Of a DNA stretch of 64,000 nucleotides, positions 1 through 9,221 are shown in pieces (position 1 is the stretch's first letter; each line of letters begins with the position of its first letter). Position numbers and translations under genes: made by a program. The stretch comes from Ignavibacterium sp. (GTDB lineage Bacteria; Bacteroidota; Ignavibacteria; Ignavibacteriales; Ignavibacteriaceae), in assembly GCF_025998815.1 (NCBI RefSeq), contig NZ_AP026678.1, forward strand, positions 62,001 through 126,000, in the 5' to 3' direction. The notes beneath the pieces were generated by a model. It did not search any database, was not told where the DNA came from, and saw nothing but the letters and a program-made list of their open reading frames with translations.

Positions 1-311
1 TTGAACTTTTCAGAACTGAACGGACGATTATAGATTCCCCACCAAATCTTATCATTGGTAGATTGTTCCTGAACAATAAATTTATCTGCTGCAGCTCGTG
101 CGGTATGTTTACCAGTATGAACAACAATAGGACCCTGTTTAGTAAGTCTTCCTTCATTGCGAAAAATTATTTCTTCGTACAAAGCTTCATCTGGTAAATT
201 CCAGAAAACTCTATCAAGATCAGTGAAACCCTGATTTTTCAATCTATAATCAGAAGCAAGCTCCATTGCCTGCTTTGTAGCCGGTGTGTTGAATTCTAAA
301 TATTTACTCAT
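1..311 (-). CDS. pckA: Phosphoenolpyruvate carboxykinase (ATP), N-terminal part, runs off the window
   Basis: This is the first 103 residues of a PEP carboxykinase (oxaloacetate + ATP to PEP + CO2 + ADP). The translation shows the family's N-terminal pattern: FWNLPDEALYEE, then GPIVVHTGK and DKFIVQE, then WWGIYNRPFSSEKF. The usual TGRSPxDK stretch reads TARAAADK, keeping the Arg that contacts substrate in the E. coli enzyme but losing the Gly, Ser and Pro. The start ATG overlaps the stop of the upstream aminotransferase as ATGA, so the two are probably translationally coupled; both handle oxaloacetate. A second, complete and more canonical pckA lies at 25147-26748. The nucleotide- and metal-binding motifs lie outside the window, so activity cannot be judged. 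Confidence 0.88.
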   Translation of the reverse strand, partial: MSKYLEFNTPATKQAMELASDYRLKNQGFTDLDRVFWNLPDEALYEEIIFRNEGRLTKQGPIVVHTGKHTARAAADKFIVQEQSTNDKIWWGIYNRPFSSEKF

Positions 312-1525
312 GCCCAATCCCTCACTAATTTTCTGTCGCCAATGTATAATTCATTTGGTGAATTAGGATCTAAAGCCCATTTCATTCTTTCAATTCCTTC
401 CTGAATGTCTTTAATCGAACCGCAATAACTTAAACGCAAGTAACCATCAAGTCCGAATTCTTTTCCTGGAACAGTAAGCACCTGAACTTTGTCAATAAGA
501 AATTCGGAAAGTTTGTTGGAATCTTTTTCGTAAGCTGAAAAGTCAGCAAAACAATAAAATGTTCCGTCAGGTTTTGTAACACGAACACCTTCAAATGAAT
601 TCAGAAGAGCAATCATTACATTACGGTTGTTTTCAAGTGTTGCGCGCAAACTTTCAACTCCGGATTGAATTCCATTCAATGCACCAACAGCAGCTTTCTG
701 CAGAATAACAGAAGGACCTGAGGTCTGATGTCCCTGAATATTTGCCATTGCTTCAATCACTTTTTTATTTCCAACAGCCCAGCCAATTCTGTAACCTGTC
801 ATTGCATATTGTTTAGATACACCATTTATTAAAATTATCTTGGAATTCTCATCCAGCTTCTTCGCAAATTTGTAACAGTTGATTGGTTTTCTTCCATCGA
901 AAATCAAACGATGATAAATATCGTCCATAATCAACCACAGATCTTTCTTTTCACAAAACTCAACTACTTCTGCGATAAAGTCTTCAGAGTACATTGCTCC
1001 TGTTGGATTATTCGGACTGTTTATGATTACAGCTTTTGTATAAGAGCCAACTCTATCAGTTATATCTTTGATTGAAGGATAGAATGTTCCGTCCTCAGGC
1101 AGAGCAGGCACAGGAATGGCACCAATCAATCTTGCCATATCAGGATAACTTACCCAGTAAGGTGCAGGAAAAATAACTTCTTCCTGTGGATTTAATATTG
1201 CCTGTAGAGCTACCATAATAGCTTGCTTGGCTCCGCTTGAAGCAATAACATTTTCCGGCTTTACCTTTCTTTCATAAAATTCTTCTGTGTAGCGTATGAT
1301 TGCCTGTTTCAATGCAGGAATACCATCTGCCGGTGCATAACGAACTTCACCGGTATTTACATGCGCAATTGCGGCAAGCATTGCATCCATTGGAGCTTTA
1401 CTTTTAGGTTCTCCACCACCAAGGTGAATTACGGGATCACCTTTTTCTTTTAGTATTGCGAACTTTTCATTTAACTTTAGAGTGGGGGAGGGTTTGATGG
1501 ATTTTGCTATTAAACTAAGACTCAT
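308..1525 (-). CDS. Aspartate aminotransferase-like class I/II PLP enzyme
   Basis: A PLP-dependent aminotransferase of 405 residues, the normal length for fold-type I class I enzymes. It probably interconverts aspartate/2-oxoglutarate and oxaloacetate/glutamate. Visible motifs are the cofactor-anchoring NSPNNPTG (about 169-176), the PLP Schiff-base lysine in NGVSKQYAMTGYRIGW (Lys238), and the substrate-carboxylate Arg near the C-terminus in GYLRLSYCGS. It starts at the only early Met. The gene ends in an ATGA overlap with the partial pckA downstream, which suggests a shared oxaloacetate-handling unit. Exact amino-acid specificity (Asp, aromatic or Ala) cannot be read from sequence. Confidence 0.88.
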   Translation of the reverse strand: MSLSLIAKSIKPSPTLKLNEKFAILKEKGDPVIHLGGGEPKSKAPMDAMLAAIAHVNTGEVRYAPADGIPALKQAIIRYTEEFYERKVKPENVIASSGAKQAIMVALQAILNPQEEVIFPAPYWVSYPDMARLIGAIPVPALPEDGTFYPSIKDITDRVGSYTKAVIINSPNNPTGAMYSEDFIAEVVEFCEKKDLWLIMDDIYHRLIFDGRKPINCYKFAKKLDENSKIILINGVSKQYAMTGYRIGWAVGNKKVIEAMANIQGHQTSGPSVILQKAAVGALNGIQSGVESLRATLENNRNVMIALLNSFEGVRVTKPDGTFYCFADFSAYEKDSNKLSEFLIDKVQVLTVPGKEFGLDGYLRLSYCGSIKDIQEGIERMKWALDPNSPNELYIGDRKLVRDWA

Positions 1526-1619
1526 AGAAACCCCTGAAAATGTAAATAAATTTATAAATTGCTACTGAAACTTATTTTCGTTTGTTCAGAGAAACAAGAG
1601 GAAATTGAACTAAAAAACA

Positions 1620-2096
1620 TCAGGGAAATTTCTTTTTTAAAGCTTCATGAACATTTGGCGGGACAAAATTACTTACATCAGCGTGCAGAGATGCTAAATT
1701 TCTTATAACCGTAGAGTTGAGATAAGTATATCTTTCGTGAGGCATCAGAAAGATTGTTGTTATATCACCAGCAAGTTTCCTGTTCATCAATGCCATTTGA
1801 AATTCAAACTCAAAGTCGCTTATCTGTCTTAATCCTCTTATTATTCCGATTGCACCGACTTGTTTAGCATGTTCAACTGTTAATCCATTAAATGAATCTA
1901 TAACAACACGATCAAATTCTTTAAGACTTTCGCGAAGCATCTCAACTCTTTCTTCAGTTGTAAAGAGAGGTTGCTTGGTAGGATTTATTGCAACTGTTAC
2001 AATAACCTGATCAAATAATTCAACTGCTCTTCTGACAATGTCTATATGACCGTAAGTGACAGGATCGAATGTTCCGGGATAAATAACTTTTTTCAT
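1620..2096 (-). CDS. coaD: Phosphopantetheine adenylyltransferase
   Basis: CoaD catalyses the penultimate step of coenzyme A synthesis: 4'-phosphopantetheine + ATP to dephospho-CoA. At 158 residues it has the family's usual length. The N-terminus carries YPGTFDPVTYGHIDI with the T/HxGH nucleotidyltransferase motif (about 16-19). The C-terminal part has the second nucleotide-binding motif in LNSTVIRNLASL. RGLRQISDFEFEFQMA is also typical. In many bacteria coaD directly follows rsmD. Here rsmD lies about 5.6 kb upstream on the same strand, with three secreted-protein genes between them. Confidence 0.96.
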   Translation of the reverse strand: MKKVIYPGTFDPVTYGHIDIVRRAVELFDQVIVTVAINPTKQPLFTTEERVEMLRESLKEFDRVVIDSFNGLTVEHAKQVGAIGIIRGLRQISDFEFEFQMALMNRKLAGDITTIFLMPHERYTYLNSTVIRNLASLHADVSNFVPPNVHEALKKKFP

Positions 2097-2153
2097 AAAA
2101 AAATTTTTTTATTCTCAACAAAAATTATGATTTGGATTGTTATAAAAAAACTT

Positions 2154-3605
2154 CTATTTCTCTACTACCAAACCAGATGGATATTCTTCAAGCTCCAGGA
2201 CTTTAATTACACTCATTGTTCGAGTATCAATAATTGCAAGATTTCCATTTGTTCCTTCACCATTCACCTTAAATTTTGGTGTGAACATTCCTGAGGTATT
2301 TCTGCTTGAAACATATAAATAATTATTATCTGCTGAAATATCGCAACCGTGCGGCATACTGAAACGATGATCAGTAATAGTTGTAAACTTATTCCAGGAT
2401 TCACCGGATTTTTCAATTACTTCAACATTTCCATGATCGCCTGACATATGATTGCCCATAGTAGCAACAAAAATTTTATTTCCATCAGAAGATACAGCAA
2501 TGTGCATGGGTGCATTGTTAACATCAATTTCTGAAATTATGGAGTCGGACAAGGTACTCAATACAAGAAGCTTATTCGTACCTCTTGCAGATATGTAAAC
2601 ATAATTCCCATCCGGTGAACAGTTAGCTTGCATCGGTTCTGTTCCTGATGGAAGAATGATGTCATCAATAAATTCTAAAGTTCTTGCGTTTACTTTACTT
2701 ATTCTGTCTTTGGTAAGATTAGCGACATAAAGTATTGAATCATTCGGAGTGAGCGCAATTGCATGAGGCACGCCTGTAACAGGTAATGTTATTTCCTGAA
2801 TAACTGACATATCAGATAATCTTATCGCATAAACAGAATTGTAAATACTTGGTGAAGTTGATGATCGTGAAACAAAAGCGATAGAACCATCACTTGTTAT
2901 TTGAATCATCCCGGCTTTTTCAATCCCATCCGCAGAAGCAACTATTTGGTTATCTGATTTTCTTATCTTTAGAAATTTACCTGCAGAGATAAGAGTTACA
3001 TAATAATAATCTCCAAATTCTTTTATCATATGAGGCGAATCTGTTGTAGGTGTAGCCGATACATCAACTATTCTTGATACAACTTTAAAGTCTCCATCAA
3101 TAACAGAAACAAAATCACTGGATTGATTGCATACATAAACTCTGTATGATGGATTGGTGAAAGGAATTTCTCCCAGATTATTTTTAGCTCCGTTATCAAT
3201 CCAGTTTTTTATACGGGATTTTTGTTCCGATGAGAGATTTAAATTTTCGTGTGGACTAATTGGAGTTACATTGCCTTCAATAATCTGATAAATTAAACTT
3301 TTAGCTGAATTGAATGGAATCAAAACTTCACCTTCAAATTCTGCATTGTGTCCCTGATGCGGATGAACTGCACCTTTAATAAGCGATGAGTATTTTTCCA
3401 TTGAAATGTCACCAGCAGGATTTGTCCCGGAATGACATCCTGCTGTAGCACAACTGTTTACAAAAACATCAGCAACGCCCGGGCTTTCAAAACCGTTATT
3501 ATTCTCATCAATACCTGTTGGAGGATCGCTTAATCCTTCTCCGCAGGATACAATTATAATTGAAATAAAACTAACAAATAGAATTAAGAATAAAATTTTT
3601 CTCAT
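2154..3605 (-). CDS. Lipoprotein with cytochrome-c-like segment and YncE-type beta-propeller
   Basis: A 483-residue predicted lipoprotein: a hydrophobic signal peptide is followed by a lipobox-like IIVSC with Cys21. Residues about 45-140 resemble the cytochrome-c-like domain found in front of propellers in Bacteroidota and Planctomycetes. They contain a CX4CH haem-type motif (Cys52, Cys57, His58) rather than the standard CXXCH. Residues about 155-480 are YVTN/YncE-like repeats (for example DFVSVIDGDFKVVSRIV, YVANLTKDRISKVNARTLEF, NLAIIDTRTMSVIKVLEL), predicting a seven-bladed propeller. The start overlaps the stop of the upstream gene as ATGA. It probably sits in the outer membrane or periplasm; function and haem binding are unproven. 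Confidence 0.75.
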   Translation of the reverse strand: MRKILFLILFVSFISIIIVSCGEGLSDPPTGIDENNNGFESPGVADVFVNSCATAGCHSGTNPAGDISMEKYSSLIKGAVHPHQGHNAEFEGEVLIPFNSAKSLIYQIIEGNVTPISPHENLNLSSEQKSRIKNWIDNGAKNNLGEIPFTNPSYRVYVCNQSSDFVSVIDGDFKVVSRIVDVSATPTTDSPHMIKEFGDYYYVTLISAGKFLKIRKSDNQIVASADGIEKAGMIQITSDGSIAFVSRSSTSPSIYNSVYAIRLSDMSVIQEITLPVTGVPHAIALTPNDSILYVANLTKDRISKVNARTLEFIDDIILPSGTEPMQANCSPDGNYVYISARGTNKLLVLSTLSDSIISEIDVNNAPMHIAVSSDGNKIFVATMGNHMSGDHGNVEVIEKSGESWNKFTTITDHRFSMPHGCDISADNNYLYVSSRNTSGMFTPKFKVNGEGTNGNLAIIDTRTMSVIKVLELEEYPSGLVVEK

Positions 3606-5581
3606 TTCATTAAACTCATTTTAATTGTTTTTGAAAAATCTCCAGATGTCATCTTTGCTAAATAAATTCCTGATGGTAATAAAGAAGCATCGAATTTAAT
3701 CTTATATGCACCGGCAGTCCGAAATTCATCCAATAAAACACTAACACTCTGTCCCAAAGTGTTAAAGACTTCTATCTTCACATTTCCTGATTCTTTTAAT
3801 TTAAAGGAAATATCAGTAGACGGATTGAATGGATTTGGAAAGTTTTGTTCAAGATTATATTCATAAACTGTGGTATTATAATCACTACTTGTAAGTGGCT
3901 CTACAAAAATCTGCCAGGTAAGTTCATTAGTATAAAATCCATTGCTAAACACAACCCGAACTGAATCAGTCCTTGGTGCCGGATAAATTGTTAGTGAACG
4001 ATACAGATATGAATTTCCATTATTATTAAAAACAGCATTACCATTTCTGAACCATTGATATGTTATATTTAATAAACTTGTATCAGCTACATTCACAAGG
4101 AATGGAACTTCTCCATTGTTCAAAATTGTAGTATCAGATGAAGGAGAAAATCCGTTTACTACTAACTGTCCGGGAATTTTGACAAAGTAATTAAAAAAAC
4201 TTGGAGGTGGATTTTCACCAAGAGGATTAATCCCTGAGCCACCTTCAGGAAGGGTTGAGACATTATTATCATTATCTACTGCTGCAATGTAGTATTGGAC
4301 TTCGGTTCTGTTAGGTTGGCCAGGAATTATAAACTCATATAAAGAACCGCTTGGACCATTGTTATCTGTAATGGTGAACCAATCTGAAGTTAACTCATCT
4401 CTTACAGTTCTGTAATGGAGATTAGCTCCCGTAATTTGTCCATCATCTGAAATATTTGCAGATATTATCACAGCCGAATCTGTATAAACTAAACTTTGAT
4501 TGAAGTGACTAATCTGTGGAGGAATGTTGCTTGGTGGATTGAACTGTAAAACATATAAACCTGTACTGATATCTGAAATTAATGTAATGCCTGATGGCAG
4601 ATATGGATAACAACCCCAGGCACCATTATAAGTACCACTATTTGATGAATAAGTGTCATATTCTCCGGCAAGAAATGGATTTGAAGGATCTGAAATATCA
4701 AGAACTACATAACCATGTTTATAATAAGAAATGTGAGCATAATTTCCCTTGATAAATAAATTATGGACAGGATCTCCGCTTGTTGGCGTCGGATTATTCA
4801 TTTGCCAGGTTGGAACAACCAGGTCCCAACTGGTTCGATCCTGAAGATCCCAAACTGTTACGTCTCTTACATCAAATTCTTCAGTACCTACAAAATATCT
4901 TTTGTCTTCAGTCATCCAACCACTGTGGGCATAAATTCCGGGTAATGAAGGACTGACTGAGATAAGAACAGGATTAGATTTATTAGAAACATCAATTAAA
5001 TCATATGAATCTTCTGCAGCAGCAACTACTGTATCGTTCCAAACATAAACATCGTGTATATAATTACTTCCGAGATAATATGCAGTTCTTGTTGGATTAA
5101 TCGGATTTGATAAATCCAGAATATGCATACCTCCACCATTATTCGTTCCGATTACATAAGCATAACCATTATCAATAAAAATATTATGAGCACGAGTAAA
5201 CCAGGTTTCAATCGTATTAACAAGTGTAGCTGAATTCGGTAAGTTTGATAAATCAACTATTTGAAGTCCTCTGCCTGTTCCGGTTCCTTCAGTAACAATG
5301 TAAGCATAATGAGAATGTACTTTAATATCACGCCAAATGGAATTTGGTCCAGGAATAAATGCAACTTCAACAGGATTTGTTGGATTGGTTACATTAACTA
5401 TTGAAGTTCCGTGTTGTGTACCAAGCAATGCATATTCTCTTCCCTGGGAATCAACATAACCCCAAATATCATTATATCCGATTGTAGGATAAGGATTGAA
5501 ATTACTAAGGAGAGTCACATTAGTTTGAGAATTTGAATTTTGCACAAACAAAATCAAAATTATGAACAGAAAGTTTCTCAT
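3602..5581 (-). CDS. Choice-of-anchor B-type LVIVD-repeat protein with T9SS sorting domain
   Basis: A 659-residue exported protein. It has an N-terminal signal peptide (about 1-18) and LVIVD-type propeller repeats over about 30-350, such as GTSIVNVTNPTNPVEVAF, LQIVDLSNLPNSATLV, MHILDLSNPINPTRTAY and YVVLDISDPSNPFLAG. This is the layout of the choice-of-anchor B family. Ig-like modules follow (about 350-560). The C-terminal T9SS sorting domain starts near 578 with YNLEQNFPNPFNPSTDISF and ends KTIKMSLMK. Cell-surface or extracellular location is inferred from this tail. The substrate is unknown. It is coupled to the following lipoprotein gene by a 4-bp overlap, so the two may act together. Confidence 0.82.
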   Translation of the reverse strand: MRNFLFIILILFVQNSNSQTNVTLLSNFNPYPTIGYNDIWGYVDSQGREYALLGTQHGTSIVNVTNPTNPVEVAFIPGPNSIWRDIKVHSHYAYIVTEGTGTGRGLQIVDLSNLPNSATLVNTIETWFTRAHNIFIDNGYAYVIGTNNGGGMHILDLSNPINPTRTAYYLGSNYIHDVYVWNDTVVAAAEDSYDLIDVSNKSNPVLISVSPSLPGIYAHSGWMTEDKRYFVGTEEFDVRDVTVWDLQDRTSWDLVVPTWQMNNPTPTSGDPVHNLFIKGNYAHISYYKHGYVVLDISDPSNPFLAGEYDTYSSNSGTYNGAWGCYPYLPSGITLISDISTGLYVLQFNPPSNIPPQISHFNQSLVYTDSAVIISANISDDGQITGANLHYRTVRDELTSDWFTITDNNGPSGSLYEFIIPGQPNRTEVQYYIAAVDNDNNVSTLPEGGSGINPLGENPPPSFFNYFVKIPGQLVVNGFSPSSDTTILNNGEVPFLVNVADTSLLNITYQWFRNGNAVFNNNGNSYLYRSLTIYPAPRTDSVRVVFSNGFYTNELTWQIFVEPLTSSDYNTTVYEYNLEQNFPNPFNPSTDISFKLKESGNVKIEVFNTLGQSVSVLLDEFRTAGAYKIKFDASLLPSGIYLAKMTSGDFSKTIKMSLMK

Positions 5582-5632
5582 TAAACTTCTCCAATGAAAT
5601 ATTTTAGAAAAAAGATGAAGTGTTTTTAAAAT

Positions 5633-7741
5633 TTATTTTAATAATACAATTTTCTGAGCAACAGTTTTATTGCTGCTCTTTGCCAAAACAATGAATACCC
5701 CGGATGAGTTTATTAAATTTTGATTTTTTTCGGCTTCCCAAATGAAAGTATGATTACCGGAGTTTAAAATTCCAGAATAAATATTCTCAATCTTTTCTCC
5801 CAAAATATTATATATATCAATTGTTACAAAATCTGAAGTGTTTGACTTTAGCAATAAATTTGTTGTAGAGTTAGTGGGATTTGGAAAAATTTCCAAATAA
5901 AATTCATCTGGTGTGTATGAAGAATTGTCTTCGACTGAGTTGACAGTCGTATTTCTGAAAAAATAGATTCCTCCCTTTACATTACCAATACATACATCCA
6001 GGTCAAAATCGTTATCAATGTCTGTGAATGTTATTTGAGAAAATCCTCCGAAATTATATTGTTGAAATTCAGTTTGTTGTTGGTGCCAAACAGGAATTTC
6101 GTTTGTTCCTGTATTACGGAAGTAAAATATTTTTCCATTTCTATTACCACAGAATAAATCATTTACTCCATCAACATCAAAATCAATTATTTCAGGTGCA
6201 CTGTTATCACCAACATCAATCGTTTGAAAAAATGATGGAACATATTCAAAAGAAAAATTTTCAGATGTACCAATATTTTTATAATAGTAAAGCTTTCCAT
6301 TGAAGGCACCACAAATCAGATCTAAATCATTGTCAGAATCAAAATCATATAGTAATGGAATTGAGCTTGTTCCTACATCTATTATAATCGAATTATTATC
6401 TCTCAAAACTCCCTCAGAAACAAAATTAGGATTAAAACGATTGCCGGTGTTTAAATATAATTCAAAGGTTCCATCGAATCTTCCTACTATTAATTCAAAA
6501 TCACTATCATTGTCCAAATCACCAAATGCAGGAACTGCGGATAAGTCATTAGTAATGCCGGAAAATTGTTTGGTAATTAATTGAAATTGAGGTTGTGATG
6601 AATTGCCTGTATTTTCAAAATACCAGATTGTGCCAAGCGGATTATTTACACTACCGACAAATAAATCATTATCACCGTCGGAATCAATATCAACAAAAGC
6701 TGAATGAGAATTGTTACCTACATCAAATGTATAGAAGTAATCATCAGAAACTTTAGAGTAGTCTGGTGAAGTTTGATTTCCAATATTTTCATAAAACATT
6801 AGCGATTGTTTAACAGTAGGATCATAAAGAACACTTACAAATAAGTCTAAGTCGGAATCTCCATTAATATCAACGACTCTTGGCATATTAAATCCTTGTG
6901 TATTCACGCTATCTGAGTTAAACGGAAAAACAGGGGACAATAGTTGCATCTCAGGCGAGAAGGGAGTTCCATTATTTTTAAGAAAGTATAAACTATTGCT
7001 GAAAAAATCTCCCCAAAGTAAATCAAGATCGCCATCATTTTCATAATCGAAAAATTCAAGTGAGCTTGCACCGTGCTTATTCTCAGAATTTTTTGCTGTA
7101 CCAATGATCAGAATATCCTGCCAGAAGTTCGTCACAAAATTGAATGCAAATTGTTCCGCAGAACCGATATTTTCATAAAATGTTACTGTACCGGCTGTAT
7201 TACCAAAAAAGAAATCATAATCACCATCTGAATCAATATCTGCAAGAGTAGGATTGCTTCCAAATTCAGCGTAGATAATTTGTGAGTTTATATCTTTAAG
7301 TGTATCAATAAGCAAAATAAAATTTGGAGAAGAAGGATTTCCTTTGTTCAAATAAAGGCTAACAAAACTTCCGTTAGCAGTGAAGTAATCGAAGTCATTA
7401 TCATTATCAATATCAACAAAGTAAAACCAATCTTTAAAAGATAATCCGGATGGTGGAGAAAGTTGTAATTCAAATACAGGCTGAAAACGACTACCTGTAT
7501 TCAAATAAAAATCAAATGTACCATCGCTGTTCAGCACGAATAAATCAAAATCGTTATCAGAATCAATATCAATGAACTGTGTTTCGGGATTATTTAAACC
7601 ACCGGAAAATATGTTTTTATAAATTCCTGATTCACCAATAATTATAGGTTCATTGGTAACTCGCTGGAAAGTTTGGGAATTTAGATTTAGTGATAAAATC
7701 AGAAATAATAATATTATCAGATAGTTATTTTGTATAAACAC
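5633..7741 (-). CDS. VCBS/FG-GAP repeat surface protein with T9SS sorting domain
   Basis: A 702-residue exported protein with a clear signal peptide (MFIQNNYLIILLFLILSLNL). About nine or ten FG-GAP/VCBS-like repeats run from 50 to 590. Each has an acidic DxDxDxD loop (for example DIDSDNDFDLFVLN, DIDSDGDYDFFFGN, DVDGVNDLFCGN) followed by FYxNTG-type strands, so a calcium-stabilised propeller is likely. The last 85 residues form a T9SS sorting domain (LEIFPNPTNSTTNLLL to KIVLLK). The start codon lies 25 bp inside the end of rsmD, but the signal peptide right after it supports this start. Function is unknown; adhesion or surface binding is an inference from the fold. Confidence 0.8.
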   Translation of the reverse strand: MFIQNNYLIILLFLILSLNLNSQTFQRVTNEPIIIGESGIYKNIFSGGLNNPETQFIDIDSDNDFDLFVLNSDGTFDFYLNTGSRFQPVFELQLSPPSGLSFKDWFYFVDIDNDNDFDYFTANGSFVSLYLNKGNPSSPNFILLIDTLKDINSQIIYAEFGSNPTLADIDSDGDYDFFFGNTAGTVTFYENIGSAEQFAFNFVTNFWQDILIIGTAKNSENKHGASSLEFFDYENDGDLDLLWGDFFSNSLYFLKNNGTPFSPEMQLLSPVFPFNSDSVNTQGFNMPRVVDINGDSDLDLFVSVLYDPTVKQSLMFYENIGNQTSPDYSKVSDDYFYTFDVGNNSHSAFVDIDSDGDNDLFVGSVNNPLGTIWYFENTGNSSQPQFQLITKQFSGITNDLSAVPAFGDLDNDSDFELIVGRFDGTFELYLNTGNRFNPNFVSEGVLRDNNSIIIDVGTSSIPLLYDFDSDNDLDLICGAFNGKLYYYKNIGTSENFSFEYVPSFFQTIDVGDNSAPEIIDFDVDGVNDLFCGNRNGKIFYFRNTGTNEIPVWHQQQTEFQQYNFGGFSQITFTDIDNDFDLDVCIGNVKGGIYFFRNTTVNSVEDNSSYTPDEFYLEIFPNPTNSTTNLLLKSNTSDFVTIDIYNILGEKIENIYSGILNSGNHTFIWEAEKNQNLINSSGVFIVLAKSSNKTVAQKIVLLK

Positions 7742-8268
7742 GCGTCACCAATGATTCTGAATGGTTCTACTTTAAAGTTTTCAATATCTTTTTCTTTGGT
7801 CTGGATTGATCTTTCGATAATCAGCAAGCTTTCAGAATTCATATAACCATTTTGTTTTAGATTTTCAACAACATTATAAATATCATATTCAAAGAAAGGA
7901 GGATCAGCTAATATCAAATCAAAGGATTTAGTACTTTTTTTTCTTGTGAACACAATGGCTTCGGAACGCACTACAGAACATTTGTTTTCAATCTCAAGTG
8001 ATTTGATATTCTCATTAAGATTTTTATAAATCATATTATTCTTCTCTACAAAAAGAACTGATTTTGCTCCGCGACTGATACATTCGAAACCAAGCGAGCC
8101 TGAACCTGAATACAAATCAAGAACTTCTATTCCTTCAAAATCAATTAAGTTATTTAGTATGTTGAATAATGTTTCTCTTACTCTATCGGTGGTTGGTCTT
8201 ATAAATTTTGATTGAGGGACATTAAAAAATCTACCTTTCAAATAACCAGAAATTATTCTCATTCTCAT
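7717..8268 (-). CDS. rsmD: 16S rRNA (guanine(966)-N(2))-methyltransferase
   Basis: RsmD methylates G966 of 16S rRNA in the assembled small subunit, using SAM. The 183-residue length fits. The N-terminus MRIISGYLKGR with RPTTDRVRETLFNIL is diagnostic. The SAM-binding loop is DLYSGSGSLG (51-60). The catalytic NPPY-class motif is DPPF (122-125), preceded by FDLILA. The start could be Met1 or Met3 of MRMRIISG. The gene overlaps the next gene by 25 bp and follows an unknown envelope gene by 14 bp. Its usual partner coaD has been displaced downstream. Confidence 0.95.
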   Translation of the reverse strand: MRMRIISGYLKGRFFNVPQSKFIRPTTDRVRETLFNILNNLIDFEGIEVLDLYSGSGSLGFECISRGAKSVLFVEKNNMIYKNLNENIKSLEIENKCSVVRSEAIVFTRKKSTKSFDLILADPPFFEYDIYNVVENLKQNGYMNSESLLIIERSIQTKEKDIENFKVEPFRIIGDACLYKITI

Positions 8269-8282
8269 AAAATTATCTGCGA

Positions 8283-9209
8283 TTAACCAATTCTGAATGC
8301 TATTCCGGCAGCAGGTGCAAAGGAGTTATACTTTTCAAGATAATATTTATTCTCGTAAAGTTGCGGCAGAGGTCTGATTTTATCGAAAGGATTGAACAGA
8401 ATAAAATCTAGTCCTAATACTTTCTTCAATGTCTGAACTACTGAGCCAGAAATCTCATCACCTGAGATGAATGCTGCTTCTATCTGGCTTCTCTCGATTT
8501 TCAGTGTGGAAGAATGATGTGTTTCCCGAATGAGATGATCAGGAATTTCGCTGGCATCCTTAAGCGGAATTACTTTGAAGTACAAAGGTTTCCCGTTGAA
8601 TGCAAATAATATAGAAAGATATTTGTTGTTGAAGTGAATGCTTAAAGTAAGTCCTTTATAAACTATTGCATTACTTAGTGAAAGAGATCTTTCTGCGGCA
8701 AGATGAAGATTATCTACGAATCTGAGCCGAAGATTATTTTTCTTGCAAAAGTTATCTAAAAGTTGAATGAATCTTCGTGGTACGGCAAAAACCAAAGCGC
8801 TTGCTGTTTCATTAAAAATACATCTTTCAATTTCAAAAAATTGAATGGCTAAATTTTTAACCGGGGCGAATGGATAAAGTACTGATAATTCCCATCGGAA
8901 TTCTTCAATCAGATCACGATATAACAAAGTATTTTCATAAGGGATTTGCATCGAATAAAGTAATTCAAAGGGAAGTGTGAATGAAACAGCGGAACAATTG
9001 AGAGGTTTTTTAATCAGCAATTCATCATAAGCGCCCTGAAGCAGAGCGCTTATTTTTGTGTCTTTATCATTATCAAAATCAATTGGGTCGTTGAAGTAAG
9101 CTTCGTCAACATTTACAAGCCGGAACTGATCACCGACATAGTTAACCTCAACAACCTGTAATTTGGTACTGGATAAACTAAAACCTGCATGATTTTCAAA
9201 TCCAGCCAT
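8283..9209 (-). CDS. Unknown protein, possibly PilM/actin-like fold
   Basis: 308 residues with no signal peptide or membrane segment. I do not recognise a firm family. The alternating beta-strand pattern, the opening GFSLSSTKLQVVEV and a central ALVFAVPRRFIQLLDNFCKKNNL loosely recall PilM-type actin-like proteins of pilus or secretion platforms. The classical phosphate-binding signatures are not convincing. It lies between a single-pass membrane protein (12 bp upstream) and rsmD (14 bp downstream) in the same transcription unit. A role with the upstream membrane protein is plausible but inferred from position alone. Confidence 0.5.
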   Translation of the reverse strand: MAGFENHAGFSLSSTKLQVVEVNYVGDQFRLVNVDEAYFNDPIDFDNDKDTKISALLQGAYDELLIKKPLNCSAVSFTLPFELLYSMQIPYENTLLYRDLIEEFRWELSVLYPFAPVKNLAIQFFEIERCIFNETASALVFAVPRRFIQLLDNFCKKNNLRLRFVDNLHLAAERSLSLSNAIVYKGLTLSIHFNNKYLSILFAFNGKPLYFKVIPLKDASEIPDHLIRETHHSSTLKIERSQIEAAFISGDEISGSVVQTLKKVLGLDFILFNPFDKIRPLPQLYENKYYLEKYNSFAPAAGIAFRIG

Positions 9210-9221
9210 CAGATAAATTTG

